Assembly: GCF_009766095.1 (NCBI RefSeq)
Contig: NZ_LMUD01000002.1
Coordinates: forward strand, 241,626-305,625
DNA length: 64,000 nt
Direction of reading: 5' to 3'
DNA from: Granulicella sp. S190
Lineage (GTDB): Bacteria > Acidobacteriota > Terriglobia > Terriglobales > Acidobacteriaceae
A program made the position numbers and the translations under genes. The notes beneath the pieces were generated by a model that saw only the letters and a list, made by a program, of their open reading frames with translations, had not been told where the DNA came from and did no database searches. Positions 63,017 through 64,000 of this stretch are shown one piece after another; the stretch's first letter is position 1, and each line of letters starts with the position of its first letter.

Positions 63017-64000
63017 ATGAAACCATCTTCTTGTTTCGGCACGTTCGAATTGATTCCAGAGCGCAGCGCTCTGCTGTGTGATGGGGAAGCTGTGCATCTC
63101 GGCAGTCGGGCATTTTCGCTGCTTAGAATCCTCGTAGAGAACGCAGGGAAAGTGGTGAGCGGGGCTGAATTGACTGCTCAAATATGGCCGGACACAAGCG
63201 TTGGCGAAGCCAATCTGAGAGTGCATCTAGCCGCCGTTCGAAAAGTCTTATCCGAAGGCGGCTGTCCGGATGGATGTATCGTGACGCTTCCTGGTCGCGG
63301 ATATCAGTTTGCGATGCCGGTCACGCATCGGAAAACAGAGAATTATCAAAAGAGTTGGGTCAATGTTCCACCTCTACTTGCGAAACTGATAGGCCGCGAT
63401 CAAGTCATTCAGGAGATTCTTTCGGATCTGGCCGATCGTAGGCTCATCAGCATTGTGGGCAGTGGTGGAATTGGCAAGACCAGTGTTGCGTTGGCGACGG
63501 CTGGAAGAGCTATTGAAATCTATCCGGACGGCGTGTTCTTTGTAGATTTCACGTCTCTCACCGTCTCCTCGCCGTTGGCCTTTGCCTTGGCTAGCTCTCT
63601 CCGACTGCCGGCGTCATCGGGCATTGATGAAATGGCGGTTTTCGATTATCTGGGACCGCGTGAAACGCTTATTGTCTTTGACAATTGTGAGCATGTGATC
63701 GAAGCTGCCGCCTCATTCGCGGAGAAGGTCTTGCGCGAATGCCCGAATGTCCATCTCCTTGCCACAAGCAGAGAGCCGTTGCGCACTGAGGGAGAGTTTG
63801 TGAAGAGGTTATTACCTCTTCAAGCGCCGTCGCTCGGAGATGCCTCGCTCACCGCTGTCGAGGCTCTAGCCTTTCCGGCAGTCCAACTCTTCGTCGAGCG
63901 AGCGTCTTCAGGCGTTGCGGGCTTCTCACTCACGGATGAAGATGCACCGGCGCTGGCGCTTCTCTGCAACAAGCTCGACGGAATTCCCCTCGCTATAGAG
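63017..64000 (+). CDS. winged-helix / NB-ARC-type ATPase regulator (C-terminus beyond window)
   Basis: The frame from ATG 63017 stays open for 328 codons to the right edge. N-terminal winged helix of the OmpR type (GSRAFSLLRILVENAGKVVS, ANLRVHLAAVRKVLSEGGC, VTLPGRGYQF) is followed by a P-loop ATPase of the NB-ARC/MalT kind (ISIVGSGGIGKTSVALATAG, TLIVFDNCEHV, LLATSREPLR, LDGIPLAIE). TPR-like repeats probably follow. It would be a signal-gated activator. The GGAG just before ATG has only 2 bases of spacing; GTG 62981 is another possible start. Confidence 0.85.
   Translation, partial: MKPSSCFGTFELIPERSALLCDGEAVHLGSRAFSLLRILVENAGKVVSGAELTAQIWPDTSVGEANLRVHLAAVRKVLSEGGCPDGCIVTLPGRGYQFAMPVTHRKTENYQKSWVNVPPLLAKLIGRDQVIQEILSDLADRRLISIVGSGGIGKTSVALATAGRAIEIYPDGVFFVDFTSLTVSSPLAFALASSLRLPASSGIDEMAVFDYLGPRETLIVFDNCEHVIEAAASFAEKVLRECPNVHLLATSREPLRTEGEFVKRLLPLQAPSLGDASLTAVEALAFPAVQLFVERASSGVAGFSLTDEDAPALALLCNKLDGIPLAIE

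Overview
The window looks like an acidobacterial (Terriglobales: Granulicella/Edaphobacter/Terriglobus-type) chromosome segment. I infer this from large Oar-like TonB-dependent receptors with an N-terminal carboxypeptidase-regulatory-like domain and no SusD partner, from the many glycan-degrading enzymes around them, and from the general gene style. No rRNA or taxonomic marker is present. No CRISPR array, intact insertion sequence or rRNA was found.

Layout. (1) 1-8650: a TonB-dependent receptor cut by the left edge and a quinone oxidoreductase; an ATP-grasp ligase overlapping a flavin-dependent (LLM) monooxygenase; a secreted B3-type metallo-beta-lactamase fold protein; a lipoprotein; a membrane-anchored GT2; and a small secreted TonB-C-like protein. 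(2) 8718-16655: a glycan-use locus with a DeoR regulator divergent from an Oar-like receptor, a BadF-type hexosamine-kinase-like protein, a GH29 fucosidase and CutC. (3) 16715-33220: a uronate-polysaccharide locus with two alginate-lyase-fold proteins, an Oar-like receptor, GH105, GH2, a cupin, KduD, KduI, KdgK, the KDPG aldolase and a GH9 enzyme. Together these could cut an acidic polysaccharide, strip unsaturated uronates, isomerise and reduce them to KDG, phosphorylate this and split it to pyruvate and glyceraldehyde-3-phosphate. (4) 33784-39605: a chitin-type locus with an Oar-like receptor, GH18 and a NagX-like membrane protein. (5) tRNA-Val, then a copper operon (CsoR-type operator, small HMA chaperone, CopA ATPase, CsoR).

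(6) 43358-64000: tRNA-Asp is followed directly by a tyrosine integrase and an excisionase-like gene, so an integrated element starts here. It carries a LysR regulator and a damaged conjugation/partition relic: a TrbC/VirB2 pilin gene joined by an apparent deletion to a 5'-truncated ParB gene. A seven-gene minus-strand run follows (short-chain dehydrogenase, CNB-thioredoxin-reductase-like flavoprotein, two medium-chain reductases, enoyl-CoA hydratase, ketopantoate-reductase-like, DUF302). Divergent from it is a mainly plus-strand set: MBL hydrolase, NTF2-like proteins, a tandem pair of unknown secreted proteins, a short-chain dehydrogenase, an alpha/beta hydrolase and an AraC regulator. A winged-helix/ATPase regulator runs off the right edge. 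The right attachment site was not found by eye, so the element boundary is unknown.

The points most worth following are the pilin/ParB deletion scar, the tandem unknown secreted family, the CNB-TrxR-like protein lacking its CxxC, the ATP-grasp/LLM pair and the self-regulated copper operon.
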